58,058 nt of DNA, taken from the NCBI GenBank assembly GCA_035405645.1, contig DAONJL010000007.1, positions 1-58,058 of the forward strand, given 5' to 3'. The stretch's first letter is position 1. Every line of letters starts with the position of its first letter. Both the position numbers and the translations under genes were made by a program. Source of the stretch: DAONJL01 sp035405645 [NCBI: bacterium]. Lineage in GTDB: Bacteria; JAGOBX01; DAONJL01. Of this stretch, positions 36,745 through 45,800 are shown one piece after another. The notes beneath the pieces were generated by a model. That model did not search any database and was not told the origin of the DNA. It was given only the letters and a program-made list of their open reading frames with translations.

Positions 36745-37138
36745 TTGTCATATAAAATTATACGAGGTAATATAATAAATATATGGAAAAAAAAGATAAA
36801 AAAAATGATAAGCAACTATGATTCAAGATGGAAGGAAATAATAGAAGAATATTTTGAAGAAGGAATGAAATTTATAGATTGGTTATTTCAATTACCAAAA
36901 GAATTAGAAGAGGAATATTTAGAAGAGATAAGAAATATGAGTGGGCGAAGAAAATGCCACTAATGTTAACAGTTGAAAGATTAGCACTTGAGAAAATTAT
37001 TGAACAACAAAAAAAGAAAGAATAAAACAAATGTATCAAAGAGGATATAAGATAGAAGAAATTGCTGAAATAGTAGCAGTAAGCAAAAATGAAATTTATA
37101 AAATAATCAAAAAGAATGGAAAACAGAAAAAAAAATAA
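36745..37138 (+). pseudogene. Decayed Rpn/PD-(D/E)XK-nuclease-family 'transposase' gene, internally deleted and frameshifted
   Basis: Only the ends of the family's typical protein remain. ATG at 36805 gives an N-terminal piece (Y-D-S-R-W-K-E-I-I-E-E) that runs straight into C-terminal-type sequence (F-I-D-W-L-F-Q-L-P-K-E-L-E-E-E-Y). The roughly 200 residues expected between them, including the nuclease core, are missing. A frameshift near 36940 moves the C-terminal part to another frame (K-K-M-P-L-M-L-T-V-E-R-L), and a stop precedes the last helix piece (37031-37138, Y-K-I-E-E-I-A-E-I-V-A-V-S-K). Not functional. The rest of 36663-37228 shows no other gene. Confidence 0.65.
36961..37008 (+). 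repeat. Degenerate direct repeat, copy 1
   Basis: Begins TAATGTTAACA and continues with AGATTAGCA and AAAATTATT; part of the C-terminal coding remnant of the Rpn-like pseudogene. A decayed partner starts at 37144. Confidence 0.5.
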
Positions 37139-37143
37139 AAAAA

Positions 37144-37204
37144 TAATGTTAACAAAAAAGATTAGCAATTAAAAAAATTAAATGCTAAAAAAATTATTCA
37201 AACA
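37144..37204 (+). repeat. Degenerate direct repeat, copy 2
   Basis: Begins TAATGTTAACA, then AGATTAGCA and AAAATTATTCAA with small insertions, matching copy 1 at 36961. It is a relic of a second copy of the Rpn-like C-terminal coding sequence or of a local duplication. No open frame. Confidence 0.45.
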
Positions 37205-37228
37205 AATAAATCATTAGAAATCTAAAAA

Positions 37229-37867
37229 TTAAAAATATGATTTTTTAATTTGTAAAATTTTCTTAATTTTTTCTAAATCTTTAACACCAGCACTTATTTC
37301 AATTTTACTATTCAAATCAATACCATCAGCATTTGTAATATTTATTGCTTCAACAAAATTATCAAGACCAATTCCACCAGCAATAAAAAATTCTTTATTT
37401 ATTTTCTTTTTATTAAGTATTTTAAAATCAAAAGATTTACTTGTTCCGCCGAACAAATTATCATCTTTTTTATCAAAAAGAAAAAAATCAGAAACATCAT
37501 TAAATGTATTAACATAATTATAATCAATAAATTTATCAATCCTGAAAACCTTAATAATTTTAATATTATTATCTTTTAATTTTTGACAAAACTGTAAATC
37601 TTCATCAGAATGTAATTGCACATAATCAAGATTGTAATTATTATAAATATTTATAATATCATCAGCCGAAAAATTAACAAATACGCCTACAATAAAAGAA
37701 TTATTTTTTTTTATGTTTGCAAGAATTGAAGAAAAATTTTCGAATGAAATATATCTTTTACTTTTAGGATAAAAATTAAAACCAAGAAAATCAATATTAT
37801 TCTGGATACAAAATTTTACATCATTTAATAATGTTAACCCACAGACTTTAATTTTTAATTTTTTCAT
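37229..37867 (-). CDS. trpF: Phosphoribosylanthranilate isomerase
   Basis: TIM-barrel enzyme of tryptophan synthesis, 212 aa. N-terminal K-I-K-V-C-G-L-T with the catalytic Cys, F-L-G-F-N-F-Y-P-K-S-K-R, D-Y-V-Q-L-H-S-D-E (family H-G-D/N-E), the catalytic Asp in F-L-F-D, G-G-T-S, and A-G-G-I-G-L-D-N with the phosphate loop G-I-D-L-N-S. All key residues are present. No other trp gene is in the window, so the trp pathway is dispersed or this gene stands alone. It lies 12 nt after the lipid-kinase gene. Confidence 0.92.
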   Translation of the reverse strand: MKKLKIKVCGLTLLNDVKFCIQNNIDFLGFNFYPKSKRYISFENFSSILANIKKNNSFIVGVFVNFSADDIINIYNNYNLDYVQLHSDEDLQFCQKLKDNNIKIIKVFRIDKFIDYNYVNTFNDVSDFFLFDKKDDNLFGGTSKSFDFKILNKKKINKEFFIAGGIGLDNFVEAINITNADGIDLNSKIEISAGVKDLEKIKKILQIKKSYF

Positions 37868-37879
37868 AAAATATTTTAT

Positions 37880-38761
37880 TTATCTAATAATATTAATTGC
37901 TTCTTTTACACACTCAAAATAAGTTAATTTTTCAAAGCAATAATCACCATCAACCTGAATTTCAATATCATTTGATAAATATTCAATTTCACATCTTTCT
38001 GTTTGATAATAATCAAAAAAATTTTTTAAATAACTAAATTTATTAAATAAAATAAATAAAACAACTAAAGCAGCAATAAAAAAATTCCATTCTTTAAAAG
38101 CAATAATATCCATTATTCCATCATTATTTTTTGCCTGATAAAACAAATTAAAATTACCAGCATATTTTTTACAATTGCCAATCAACAAATTTTTATAAAC
38201 ATATTCATTTCCATTTATTTTTAATTTGATTTTTTTATTTCGATATACGATAGCAGCATAAAAACCATAAAAAATATGAACAATTTTTTTTAAAAATTTA
38301 TGACCCTGTAATTTAACCATTTTAACAATTAAGCCATCATATCCAATTCCTGTCATTAATATAAAATATTTTTTGTCAGTTTTAATTAAATCAATTTTAT
38401 ACTCTTCTGGATTGTATATGATTTTTTTTAGATTTTCATCAAGTTCTTCTGAGATATTTAATTCTTTGCATAATACATTTGAAGTTCCTGCTGGAATGAT
38501 AGAAAATGATTTATTAAATTTAACTAATGATTGAATAGCGCCAGAAATAGTTCCATCTCCACCAACTAAAACAATTCTTTGATTTATATTTTGTTCAATT
38601 ATTTGTTGAGAAACTTCTTTATTTTCAGTATAGTAAATTTTATATTGGTCTGGTTTTAAATATAACTCAATTTTTTTTTGAAATTCCTCTTTATCAAAAC
38701 CCCCGGATTTAATATTAGCAATAAAAACAAATATCTCTTTTTCAGTTTTTTGATTTTTCAT
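37880..38761 (-). CDS. Diacylglycerol/lipid kinase family protein
   Basis: 293 aa of the DagK/YegS/LCB5 family, which phosphorylates diacylglycerol, sphingoid bases or similar lipids. N-terminal N-I-K-S-G-G, the catalytic G-G-D-G-T motif, P-A-G-T-S-N, and G-Y-D-G-L, with a beta-rich C-terminal domain. Because a serine-palmitoyltransferase-like gene lies in the same window, a sphingoid-base kinase role is a possible alternative to diacylglycerol. It overlaps the 51-aa ORF upstream by 20 nt. Confidence 0.88.
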   Translation of the reverse strand: MKNQKTEKEIFVFIANIKSGGFDKEEFQKKIELYLKPDQYKIYYTENKEVSQQIIEQNINQRIVLVGGDGTISGAIQSLVKFNKSFSIIPAGTSNVLCKELNISEELDENLKKIIYNPEEYKIDLIKTDKKYFILMTGIGYDGLIVKMVKLQGHKFLKKIVHIFYGFYAAIVYRNKKIKLKINGNEYVYKNLLIGNCKKYAGNFNLFYQAKNNDGIMDIIAFKEWNFFIAALVVLFILFNKFSYLKNFFDYYQTERCEIEYLSNDIEIQVDGDYCFEKLTYFECVKEAINIIR

Positions 38762-38897
38762 TTACTGAAACTTGTTCTTTTTCATAACGCTCATAAAAAA
38801 ATCTGCGTGAACATTTTAACCATTCAGAAATTGAACTTGCTGTTATAATTACTTTCTCTGATTTTGTTTCCTGCTTATTTTCTTTTTCATTCATCAT
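38742..38897 (-). CDS. Unlisted 51-aa ORF between yebC and the lipid kinase
   Basis: ATG at 38897 (a second ATG directly after it) to TGA at 38742, 51 codons. It overlaps the yebC stop by 11 nt and the lipid-kinase start by 20 nt, which fits translational coupling and explains why the two larger genes are otherwise separated by 125 nt. The core I-T-A-S-S-I-S-E-W-L-K-C-S-R-R-F-F-Y-E-R-Y looks protein-like and resembles the start of PD-(D/E)XK (Cas4/AddB-like) domains (S-x-S-x-I ... C-x-R-x-F-x-Y). Only about 50 residues exist, so it cannot be a whole nuclease. Function unknown. Confidence 0.55.
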   Translation of the reverse strand: MMNEKENKQETKSEKVIITASSISEWLKCSRRFFYERYEKEQVSVNEKSKN

Positions 38898-39642
38898 TCA
38901 TTTTATTTAAAAAATTTTCATCAAAATCAGCATTTGACCATACATTTTGCACATCATCAAGTTCTTCTAATGCTTCAAGAAATTTATATACTTTTTCTGA
39001 ATCAGTTTCTGAAAGTCGAACTTTTGTTTTTGGTAGCATAGAAACTGATGCTGATTCAATTTTATAATTATTATCTTCAAGAATTTTTTTTACATCTTCT
39101 AATTTTAATGGTTCGGATAAAATTTCAAATGTTTCATCTTCTTCAATAATATCTTCCACACCAGCATCTAATGTTAATTCTAATAATTTATCTTCTGTAA
39201 CATTATCTTGTTTAGGAATAATAATTAAACCTTTTTTATCAAATAAAAAAGAGACACAACCACTTGAACCTAAACTACCATTATATTTATTAAAAACAGA
39301 GCGAACATCAGCAGCAGTTCGATTTCTATTATCAGTTACACAATCAACAATAACAGCAACTTTACACGGTGCATAACCTTCATAAGTTATTTCTTCATAA
39401 GATACACCTTCCAATTCACCAGTTGCTTTTTTAATTGCTCGTTCAATATTTTCAGCAGGCATATTTATCGCTTTTGCAGCAGCTATTGCTGTTCTTAATC
39501 TTGGATTCATATCAGGATCGCCACCGCCCTGCCGTGCTGCGACCATTAATTCACGAATACATTTTGTAAACATTTTTCCTCGCTGTGCATCAACTTTTGC
39601 TTTCTTATGTTTTATCGAATGCCATTTTGAATGTCCTGACAT
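38887..39642 (-). CDS. yebC: YebC/PmpR-family protein (TACO1 homologue)
   Basis: 251 aa. N-terminus M-S-G-H-S-K-W-H-S-I-K-H-K-K with A-K-V-D-A-Q-R-G-K and the R-Q-G-G-G-D-P-D-M-N-P-R-L-R segment are diagnostic. Family members were called transcription regulators and more recently are linked to ribosome function at difficult (for example proline-rich) stretches. A strong AAAGGAG site precedes the ATG. ruvC, a common neighbour in other bacteria, is absent. Confidence 0.96.
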   Translation of the reverse strand: MSGHSKWHSIKHKKAKVDAQRGKMFTKCIRELMVAARQGGGDPDMNPRLRTAIAAAKAINMPAENIERAIKKATGELEGVSYEEITYEGYAPCKVAVIVDCVTDNRNRTAADVRSVFNKYNGSLGSSGCVSFLFDKKGLIIIPKQDNVTEDKLLELTLDAGVEDIIEEDETFEILSEPLKLEDVKKILEDNNYKIESASVSMLPKTKVRLSETDSEKVYKFLEALEELDDVQNVWSNADFDENFLNKMNDE

Positions 39643-39865
39643 ATAGTTTATCTCCTTTGATTATAAAATATTGATTGAATTATTTTTATTATGATTTTTT
39701 AATTTTGTCAATATAAATCTTAAAATTTTATTTCAAAAAAATTATTGATTTTCCCTTAAATAAATTGAACTTAAAAATTTTAGTAATCACTTTAATTAGA
39801 AAATTATTATACAATAATTCTAACTCTGATTTATTAAATATTTGTATTAGCTATCACAAAAAAAA
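39643..39865. other. Intergenic spacer upstream of yebC
   Basis: About 220 bp between the fecR-type gene's terminator and yebC. Very A+T-rich; must carry the yebC promoter. No gene, riboswitch or clear operator seen. Confidence 0.4.
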
Positions 39866-39927
39866 ATAAAACTTCTTTTTATAAGTAATAAAAAATTAAA
39901 TCGATAAAGAAAAAGAAGAAGTTTTAT
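39866..39927 (-). terminator. Rho-independent terminator overlapping the end of the FecR-type gene
   Basis: A perfect 12-bp stem joins 39866-39877 (ATAAAACTTCTT) and 39916-39927 (AAGAAGTTTTAT). On the minus strand it is followed by a run of T (the A run at 39857-39865). The 5' arm lies inside the last codons of the gene and the loop contains the stop codon. Confidence 0.65.
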
Positions 39928-41578
39928 TAGCAAAATCAGTTCCTTGCATAATTACTGCTGAAGGTGTGCCGCCTGATAGATTTATTGTCCAGGTATAATA
40001 ATAATAATTGTTAGATATTGTTTCTGTTGGACCTGATATATTTGTCTGTGAAATTCCTGTTGCTGTTAAATTTGCTGATGCTAATTTTTCATTTGATTTT
40101 ATTGTAATTATTAAATTATTTCCTTGAACCTCATTTTTTGTAAGTGTTAAAATAGGTGGATTCAAATCAACTCTTACTGTTCGTTGAATTGGTGCACTAA
40201 TATTATTTGATGCATCTTTTGCCTGAACAGCAACAATATATTGACCTTCGCCTGATGCTGTAATAATTTCATTAAAAATACCTGATGAATCAACTATCTT
40301 TTCAATTACAGTATTACCATTTAATTTAATTATAAGTGTTGCACCACCTTCTGTTTTGCCACTCACATTAATATTTGTTGTTGAAAAAATTTGATTTTGT
40401 GTTGGTGATGATAATTGCACAACAGGTGGCTCAAAATCCACTATAAAATTACCGCTATACTTTGTATATACATTTCCACCTTCATCTTCTACTTCTATTT
40501 TTATTCTATTATCACCATTTCTTAATGGTAAATTTATTTTAAATTGTCCACGGCTATCTAATTCTACTGGTTTATTATCTATTTTTACTTTATTATCTTT
40601 ATCTGTAAAACCAATTATTGGTAAAGTTGGTTTATTCCATACACCACCAAAATCAAAATTAAGTGGACGAACAATTTGTAAAAATGATGGTGGTATAGTA
40701 TCTAATATCATTTCCTTTGTTATTGTTTGTTTTTTACCATCTGCTGTAACTGCTACTATTTTTATTTTATTTAAGCCATCAATAAGCATTAATTCTTTTT
40801 CAAAAGTATTGCCTGATATAGAAATATCTTCATCATTTACACTGACCTTTACACCGGCTGCGACTGAACCACGAATTTTTATTGTCCTTTTATTTGTTAT
40901 ATGTGGAAAATCACTTACTAATTTTATTATTTCTTCACCTTTTTCTGCCTCTTTTTCTTCTTCTACTTTCTCACCAACCTGCCATTCATTTATTTGTTCA
41001 TCTGATAATTGTTTTGGTGCTTCTGGTGCTTGATTTGGTTTTACCGTGGTTGCCTGATTTTCTTTAACAATTACTTCACCTACTGCATTTTTTACTGATA
41101 CCATTCCTTTAAAAACTGAAATATTTGTTGTTTTTGATGGTTCAACTGCAACACCAAAATCAGTGCCACGCACACCACAAACTGCAACTGGTGTTTTGAC
41201 TTCAAAAGTAGATGTTGGTGTTTGTAATTTACTTACATCAAATTTTGATTTACCAAACCATAAATTTACATTAACTTTCTTTTCGCCATCTGCTGAAACT
41301 TTTACTTTATTAAAATCCATCGTTGTTGATGGTTTTATATCAATTACACTTCCATCACTTAGTTTAACCTTTGCTGTTGATGCAAAAAATGTTTTTACTT
41401 TATCGCCCTCTTCTAATATACTGCCCTTTACTGCTTTTTCTTCACCACCATCTTTTGCTCGTATTATTACTACTTTTCCTTCTATTTCTGTAATATCACC
41501 GATTTTATTTGCTGCATCAAGTAAAATTGTTACACCAATTAAAAGACAAAAAACAAAAAACAAAATTTTAGTTTTCAT
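39896..41578 (-). CDS. Exported FecR-domain protein with Ig-like repeats
   Basis: 560 aa with signal peptide (about residues 1-22, A-N-K-I-G after it). A FecR domain lies at about 30-185 (hallmark K-T-P-V-A-V-C-G-V-R-G-T-D-F-G-V; V-K-E-N-Q-A). An acidic linker follows (E-K-E-A-E-K-G-E-E), then four Ig-like beta domains (about 225-300, 300-385, 385-475 and 475-560), each opening with P-P or I-K-I-R-G. FecR domains usually sit in anti-sigma sensors, but here there is no sigma factor gene and no cytoplasmic part, so this is an exported FecR-Ig protein, probably surface or periplasmic. It is 57 nt downstream of the PorV-like gene, with an AGGAGG site, in the giant-protein locus. Confidence 0.85.
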   Translation of the reverse strand: MKTKILFFVFCLLIGVTILLDAANKIGDITEIEGKVVIIRAKDGGEEKAVKGSILEEGDKVKTFFASTAKVKLSDGSVIDIKPSTTMDFNKVKVSADGEKKVNVNLWFGKSKFDVSKLQTPTSTFEVKTPVAVCGVRGTDFGVAVEPSKTTNISVFKGMVSVKNAVGEVIVKENQATTVKPNQAPEAPKQLSDEQINEWQVGEKVEEEKEAEKGEEIIKLVSDFPHITNKRTIKIRGSVAAGVKVSVNDEDISISGNTFEKELMLIDGLNKIKIVAVTADGKKQTITKEMILDTIPPSFLQIVRPLNFDFGGVWNKPTLPIIGFTDKDNKVKIDNKPVELDSRGQFKINLPLRNGDNRIKIEVEDEGGNVYTKYSGNFIVDFEPPVVQLSSPTQNQIFSTTNINVSGKTEGGATLIIKLNGNTVIEKIVDSSGIFNEIITASGEGQYIVAVQAKDASNNISAPIQRTVRVDLNPPILTLTKNEVQGNNLIITIKSNEKLASANLTATGISQTNISGPTETISNNYYYYTWTINLSGGTPSAVIMQGTDFANKTSSFSLSI

Positions 41579-41635
41579 TTAAAATTCCTCCTCTCATTTA
41601 TTCTTCATCATAATTTATTTTTAAAAATTTATCAA

Positions 41636-42565
41636 TTAAAATTTTATACTTAATGAAATTTGATGTCCACCACTCTGTTCTAATTCTTCTGAAAATGTAT
41701 CTTCCAGATAAGCATAATCAAGTGCAAATCCTAAATTACCTGATTCAAATTTAAAACTCATTCCACCGCTAAAATGACTATCATTTGAGCCTAATCTTAT
41801 TCCAAAATTTTTTATTACCCACCATTCTACACCTGCATTAAATGCATACTCTTCACTAAATGATTCTCTTGTTAATTCTGCACTTAATAATAACTTATCT
41901 TCTATTAAATAATTTGATACACCTAATTTTATTATATTTGGTATTGTTTCTTTTGTCCCTGTTTTCCAATCTAATTTTGACCATAAATCCTGTACTACAA
42001 ATGCTATATTCATTCTTTTAATTGGTGTATATAATAAACCAACATCAAATCCATAGCCATTTGCTTTTCCTTTATTTGTATATGTTAATCCACTGAATTT
42101 TGCTGTTAAATATTTGAATGATAATCCTGTTGAAATTTTCTTTGTTAATCTTGTGCCATAACTAATCTGATATGCTGAATTACCATAATCAAACATTCCT
42201 GTTAATGTTTTATTAAAATCTCGCTCTTCTATATCATCTATTCCAAACCCAAGCCACGATACGCCAAAACAATGATTATCATAAGGCACAACTGCACTTA
42301 AATAACTTAGTTTTCTATCAAGCGATAAATTTGATAACATAAATGATACTTCATTTCTCTCTATTTGCGAAAGACCTGCTGGATTATAATAATTTGCTGT
42401 TGCATCATCAGCAATTGCTGAAAATGCTTTACCAAGTCCCTGTGCTCGTGCGCCAACTCCTAATCTTAAAAACGCGCCAGCTCCACCACCTGCTGCATTT
42501 ACATTTTCATTAAATACAAATATCAAAACTAACACACTAACTATTATACCTATTTTAAAATTCAT
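41636..42565 (-). CDS. PorV/PorQ-family outer-membrane beta-barrel protein
   Basis: 309 aa. Signal peptide about residues 1-24 ending in A-A. Then the family hallmark: A-F-L-R-L-G-V-G-A-R-A-Q-G-L-G-K-A-F, and D-D-A-T-A-N-Y-Y-N-P-A-G-L, followed by amphipathic strands and a C-terminal barrel signal ending in I-K-F. PorV/PorQ proteins include the shuttle of the type IX secretion system, which delivers proteins carrying C-terminal sorting domains to the surface. Many relatives in other phyla are unassigned. Its place next to a giant protein with a T9SS-like C-terminus supports an export role. A strong AAGGAGG site precedes the ATG. Confidence 0.88.
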   Translation of the reverse strand: MNFKIGIIVSVLVLIFVFNENVNAAGGGAGAFLRLGVGARAQGLGKAFSAIADDATANYYNPAGLSQIERNEVSFMLSNLSLDRKLSYLSAVVPYDNHCFGVSWLGFGIDDIEERDFNKTLTGMFDYGNSAYQISYGTRLTKKISTGLSFKYLTAKFSGLTYTNKGKANGYGFDVGLLYTPIKRMNIAFVVQDLWSKLDWKTGTKETIPNIIKLGVSNYLIEDKLLLSAELTRESFSEEYAFNAGVEWWVIKNFGIRLGSNDSHFSGGMSFKFESGNLGFALDYAYLEDTFSEELEQSGGHQISLSIKF

Positions 42566-42654
42566 AACTTAACCTCCTTAAATTTTAATTAAAATTAAGA
42601 ATTCAAAATTTAACTTTTTTAAATTCTCAATTCTTAATTTCTTTCTTTTTATCT

Positions 42655-42721
42655 CCTAAAAAATAAAAAGGGGGGAGCAGGAGGAAAAATAGGAGTAAAA
42701 CCTCCTGCTCGGTTTTTTAGG
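42655..42721 (-). terminator. Nested long hairpin in the giant gene / porV gap
   Basis: Two stacked stems: outer 9-bp 42655-42663 with 42713-42721 (CCTAAAAAA / TTTTTTAGG) and inner 10-bp 42675-42684 with 42701-42710 (GAGCAGGAGG / CCTCCTGCTC), with an uneven internal loop. On the minus strand the inner stem is followed by a C run and a T-rich tract, so it can act as a terminator or as a leader structure before the porV-like gene. One arm holds AGGAGG, which could pair with ribosomes. The call as a terminator is moderate. Confidence 0.55.
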
Positions 42722-42775
42722 GGATATAACATCTAACCGATACTTTATTTACTTATTAAAAATTTTAAAGAACAA

Positions 42776-42799
42776 GAAGAGCAATTTTCATTGCTCTTC
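42776..42799 (-). terminator. Hairpin just downstream of the giant gene
   Basis: 9-bp stem GAAGAGCAA (42776-42784) with TTGCTCTTC (42791-42799) and a 6-nt loop. On the minus strand it comes 15 nt after the giant gene's stop and is followed by a T-rich stretch. Good rho-independent terminator candidate; read-through to the porV-like gene would also be stopped or slowed by the hairpin at 42655-42721. Confidence 0.65.
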
Positions 42800-42814
42800 C
42801 TTCTTATTACTAAA

Positions 42815-45800
42815 TTATCTTAAAACAGCGAGTTTCTTTATTACTCGTTTTGTTTCGCCTGTTAATGGATTTACACCTTCGACTACATAAATATATACGC
42901 CATTACCTACTAATTTACCATCACTATTTCTACCATCCCATTCAAATGTCTGAATTACTTCACCTTTGCCATCGCCTCTTGCTGCGCCACTCATTTGATA
43001 TACTACATTTCCTGTGATATCATATATCTTTATTGTTATTATTGTTGTTTTACCTGTTTGCACATTAAATGTAAATCGTGTCGAACCTGCTGGTATATTA
43101 TCTACATTTGCTGCTGAACCATAGTTTCTACCATACGGGAATGGATTTGGATAATTAAATGTTGAATCAGCATCAAGAAAACTTGTTGCAGAATCTGTTA
43201 CTACAAATGATGGTGCGTAAGCAAATATATTGCCCTGTTTATCTGCTATTGTTAATGATGCTAATACATAATAATCATTTGCATTTGAACTGCTTCCACT
43301 TTGTGATGGTGCATTCTTTACTCCATAAGCAAATTCTACATCCTGTGGTAAATTTACATATACATATCCTTCGTTATCAATTGAAATTGAATTTATTGCT
43401 CCAAATTTTATTCCTGCTGCTTGTTTTATTTTACTTGCTTTTTTACTTAATACTAATTGCTCGCCATTTTGTGTCTCTACTATTACTACTGCTGATTGTT
43501 CATCTATACCTGAACCATTATCAGAAACCTTAAATAATCTCAATGATTTTGAACCCCAGTCTTCTTTTCTTATTGCTAATGCTGCGCCACTTGGTGGTGT
43601 CTGGTCAGTGAACAATCCATAAATACCACCTTCATTTACTTCTGCTTTTACTACTTTTAAATTCTTATCAACTTTATTCTCTTTATACCCTGCTACATAA
43701 TCCCATTTATTTGTGCTTTCATTAAATTTATATAATGCTAATTTCTCGATATTTACCATATTACTAAATGCTGCATAAGATATATTTATTTCAACATTTT
43801 TACCTGTTGCTATTGATGATGCAAAATTGAAATTGTATGCAGTGCCAACTGCTTCGAGTTCGGTATCTGCTGCACTCGAACTAAATGATGGTGCTAATTT
43901 TATTCCACTTCTATTCTTTACCATTACAAATCGTTTAATTGCACCACTTACTTTATCCTTTCGTTCTACTGTTGCTGGTGTTATTGTTATTTTTGCATTA
44001 TCACTCATTGCACCTGCTGGAACTATTACTTTTGCTCCCTGAATATTTTCTATTACTGTTGTTTCGCTTGCTACTACTAAGCCACTCTTTATGCCTGCTA
44101 CACCTACACCTATATTACCTGCTCTATCTGCTCCTTTTACTTCTACATAAAAATCACTATCTGTTAAATTTTCAAATACATAATCATATTCATCGCCAAA
44201 TATTTCATCGCTATTTGCACTATTTAATGTCATTACTTTTGTTTCTGCTAATATACCATTTGAGTATCTATATAATATTGGTACACTGGCTAAATCGTTA
44301 TGTGTCTCGATAAATGCATATACATTTAAATTATTACCATCTGGCATTGCAAATACATCTATTACTGGTGGTTTTGAATCAAGCACAAATCTCTGTGATT
44401 TATATTTATTACTTACTTCATCTTCATAAGCATTGCCTGCTTTGTCTTTTACTACTAATTTTATCTCATAACTTCCATCTTCTAATTCCTGTATTGGCAA
44501 ATAAGTTACTTTACCTGTTCTATCATATTCATCGCCTGCTATAAAGTGTAATGCATCCTGCGAACCTACTACTAATAATCCATCTTCTTCTCTTTCAAAT
44601 GTAATACTTAAATCATAATCTGCTATACCTGTTGGATTAGAACCTGCCTGGTCACTTACATCACAACTAATTAATGGATATTTATTATTTGTAATAATTT
44701 CACCTGTTTTTCCATCCACTGAAATTGTGCCAGCAACTGGTTTATTCACATCTGCTCTAAATATTGATTTTCTTGTTGGTGCTGCATTACCTACACTATC
44801 TTTTACATTTAATTCGATTGTATTATCTTCACCTTCACTTATAGCCGAACTCATATGATATTTCAAGCCATCAATATCATCATAAGAATATTCAGTCTTT
44901 GCTTCTTCATTTATCTTTAATGAAATACTTGCTGCATCAATTGTTGAACCTGTTCCATTTAATTTTGCACTTACTAATGGTGTTAATTCATTTATAAAGC
45001 CTTCATTCTTATATAATGTTGTTGGGTCATCACCTGGATATAAATAAATTATTTGTGGTGGTTGGTTATCACATACTACTAATCTTCGTTCTATGTTGTA
45101 ATTACCAAACTGGTCCTGTGCTATAAATGTTATTAAATTTATTCCTTCCATTAATTCTGATAAATATGATGTATGCCCTGCTTCATCTACTGCTTCTACA
45201 AACACTACTATTGGTTCTGCTTCGGTTAAATCTATATTAAGTGTGAATGAACCATCGTTATTTACTGATATTTCTTTTGTATCATTACCATTTATTGCCA
45301 TCATTAATGTAAATTCTTTATTATCACTTGCCTGTCCTGTTATTGTAATCTTTTCTTCTTTTGTTGGTGATTCTATTTCTGGTATTACTAATGTTGGCGC
45401 TGTCTTATCTACATATACATTGTATGAAATTGTATTATCACCTGCTGCTAATTCAACTGTATATTCTTTTTCTGATAATGTGCTCACATCAATACTCTTT
45501 AATAAATCATTTTCTACTGCTTGTGATAATGTTGTTGTGCTGATTACTTCTGAACCATCTTTTAATCTTATTACTGCGCCGGCTGGTGCACTGCCATATA
45601 TATCTAATGTATTCTTCATTACACTTGAAAATTTCTTTACACCTTTTTCTAAATATATTTCACCACTTTTTGCTTTATATACTCGTGGTGCTGCTGCTTT
45701 CACTGCACCTGCCATTGCTGCTGTTGAATTTGTAATTGAACCAAATGATAAATTACTTGCACTTGAATTTTGTGTTATTGTAAATGATATTTCTGACTTA

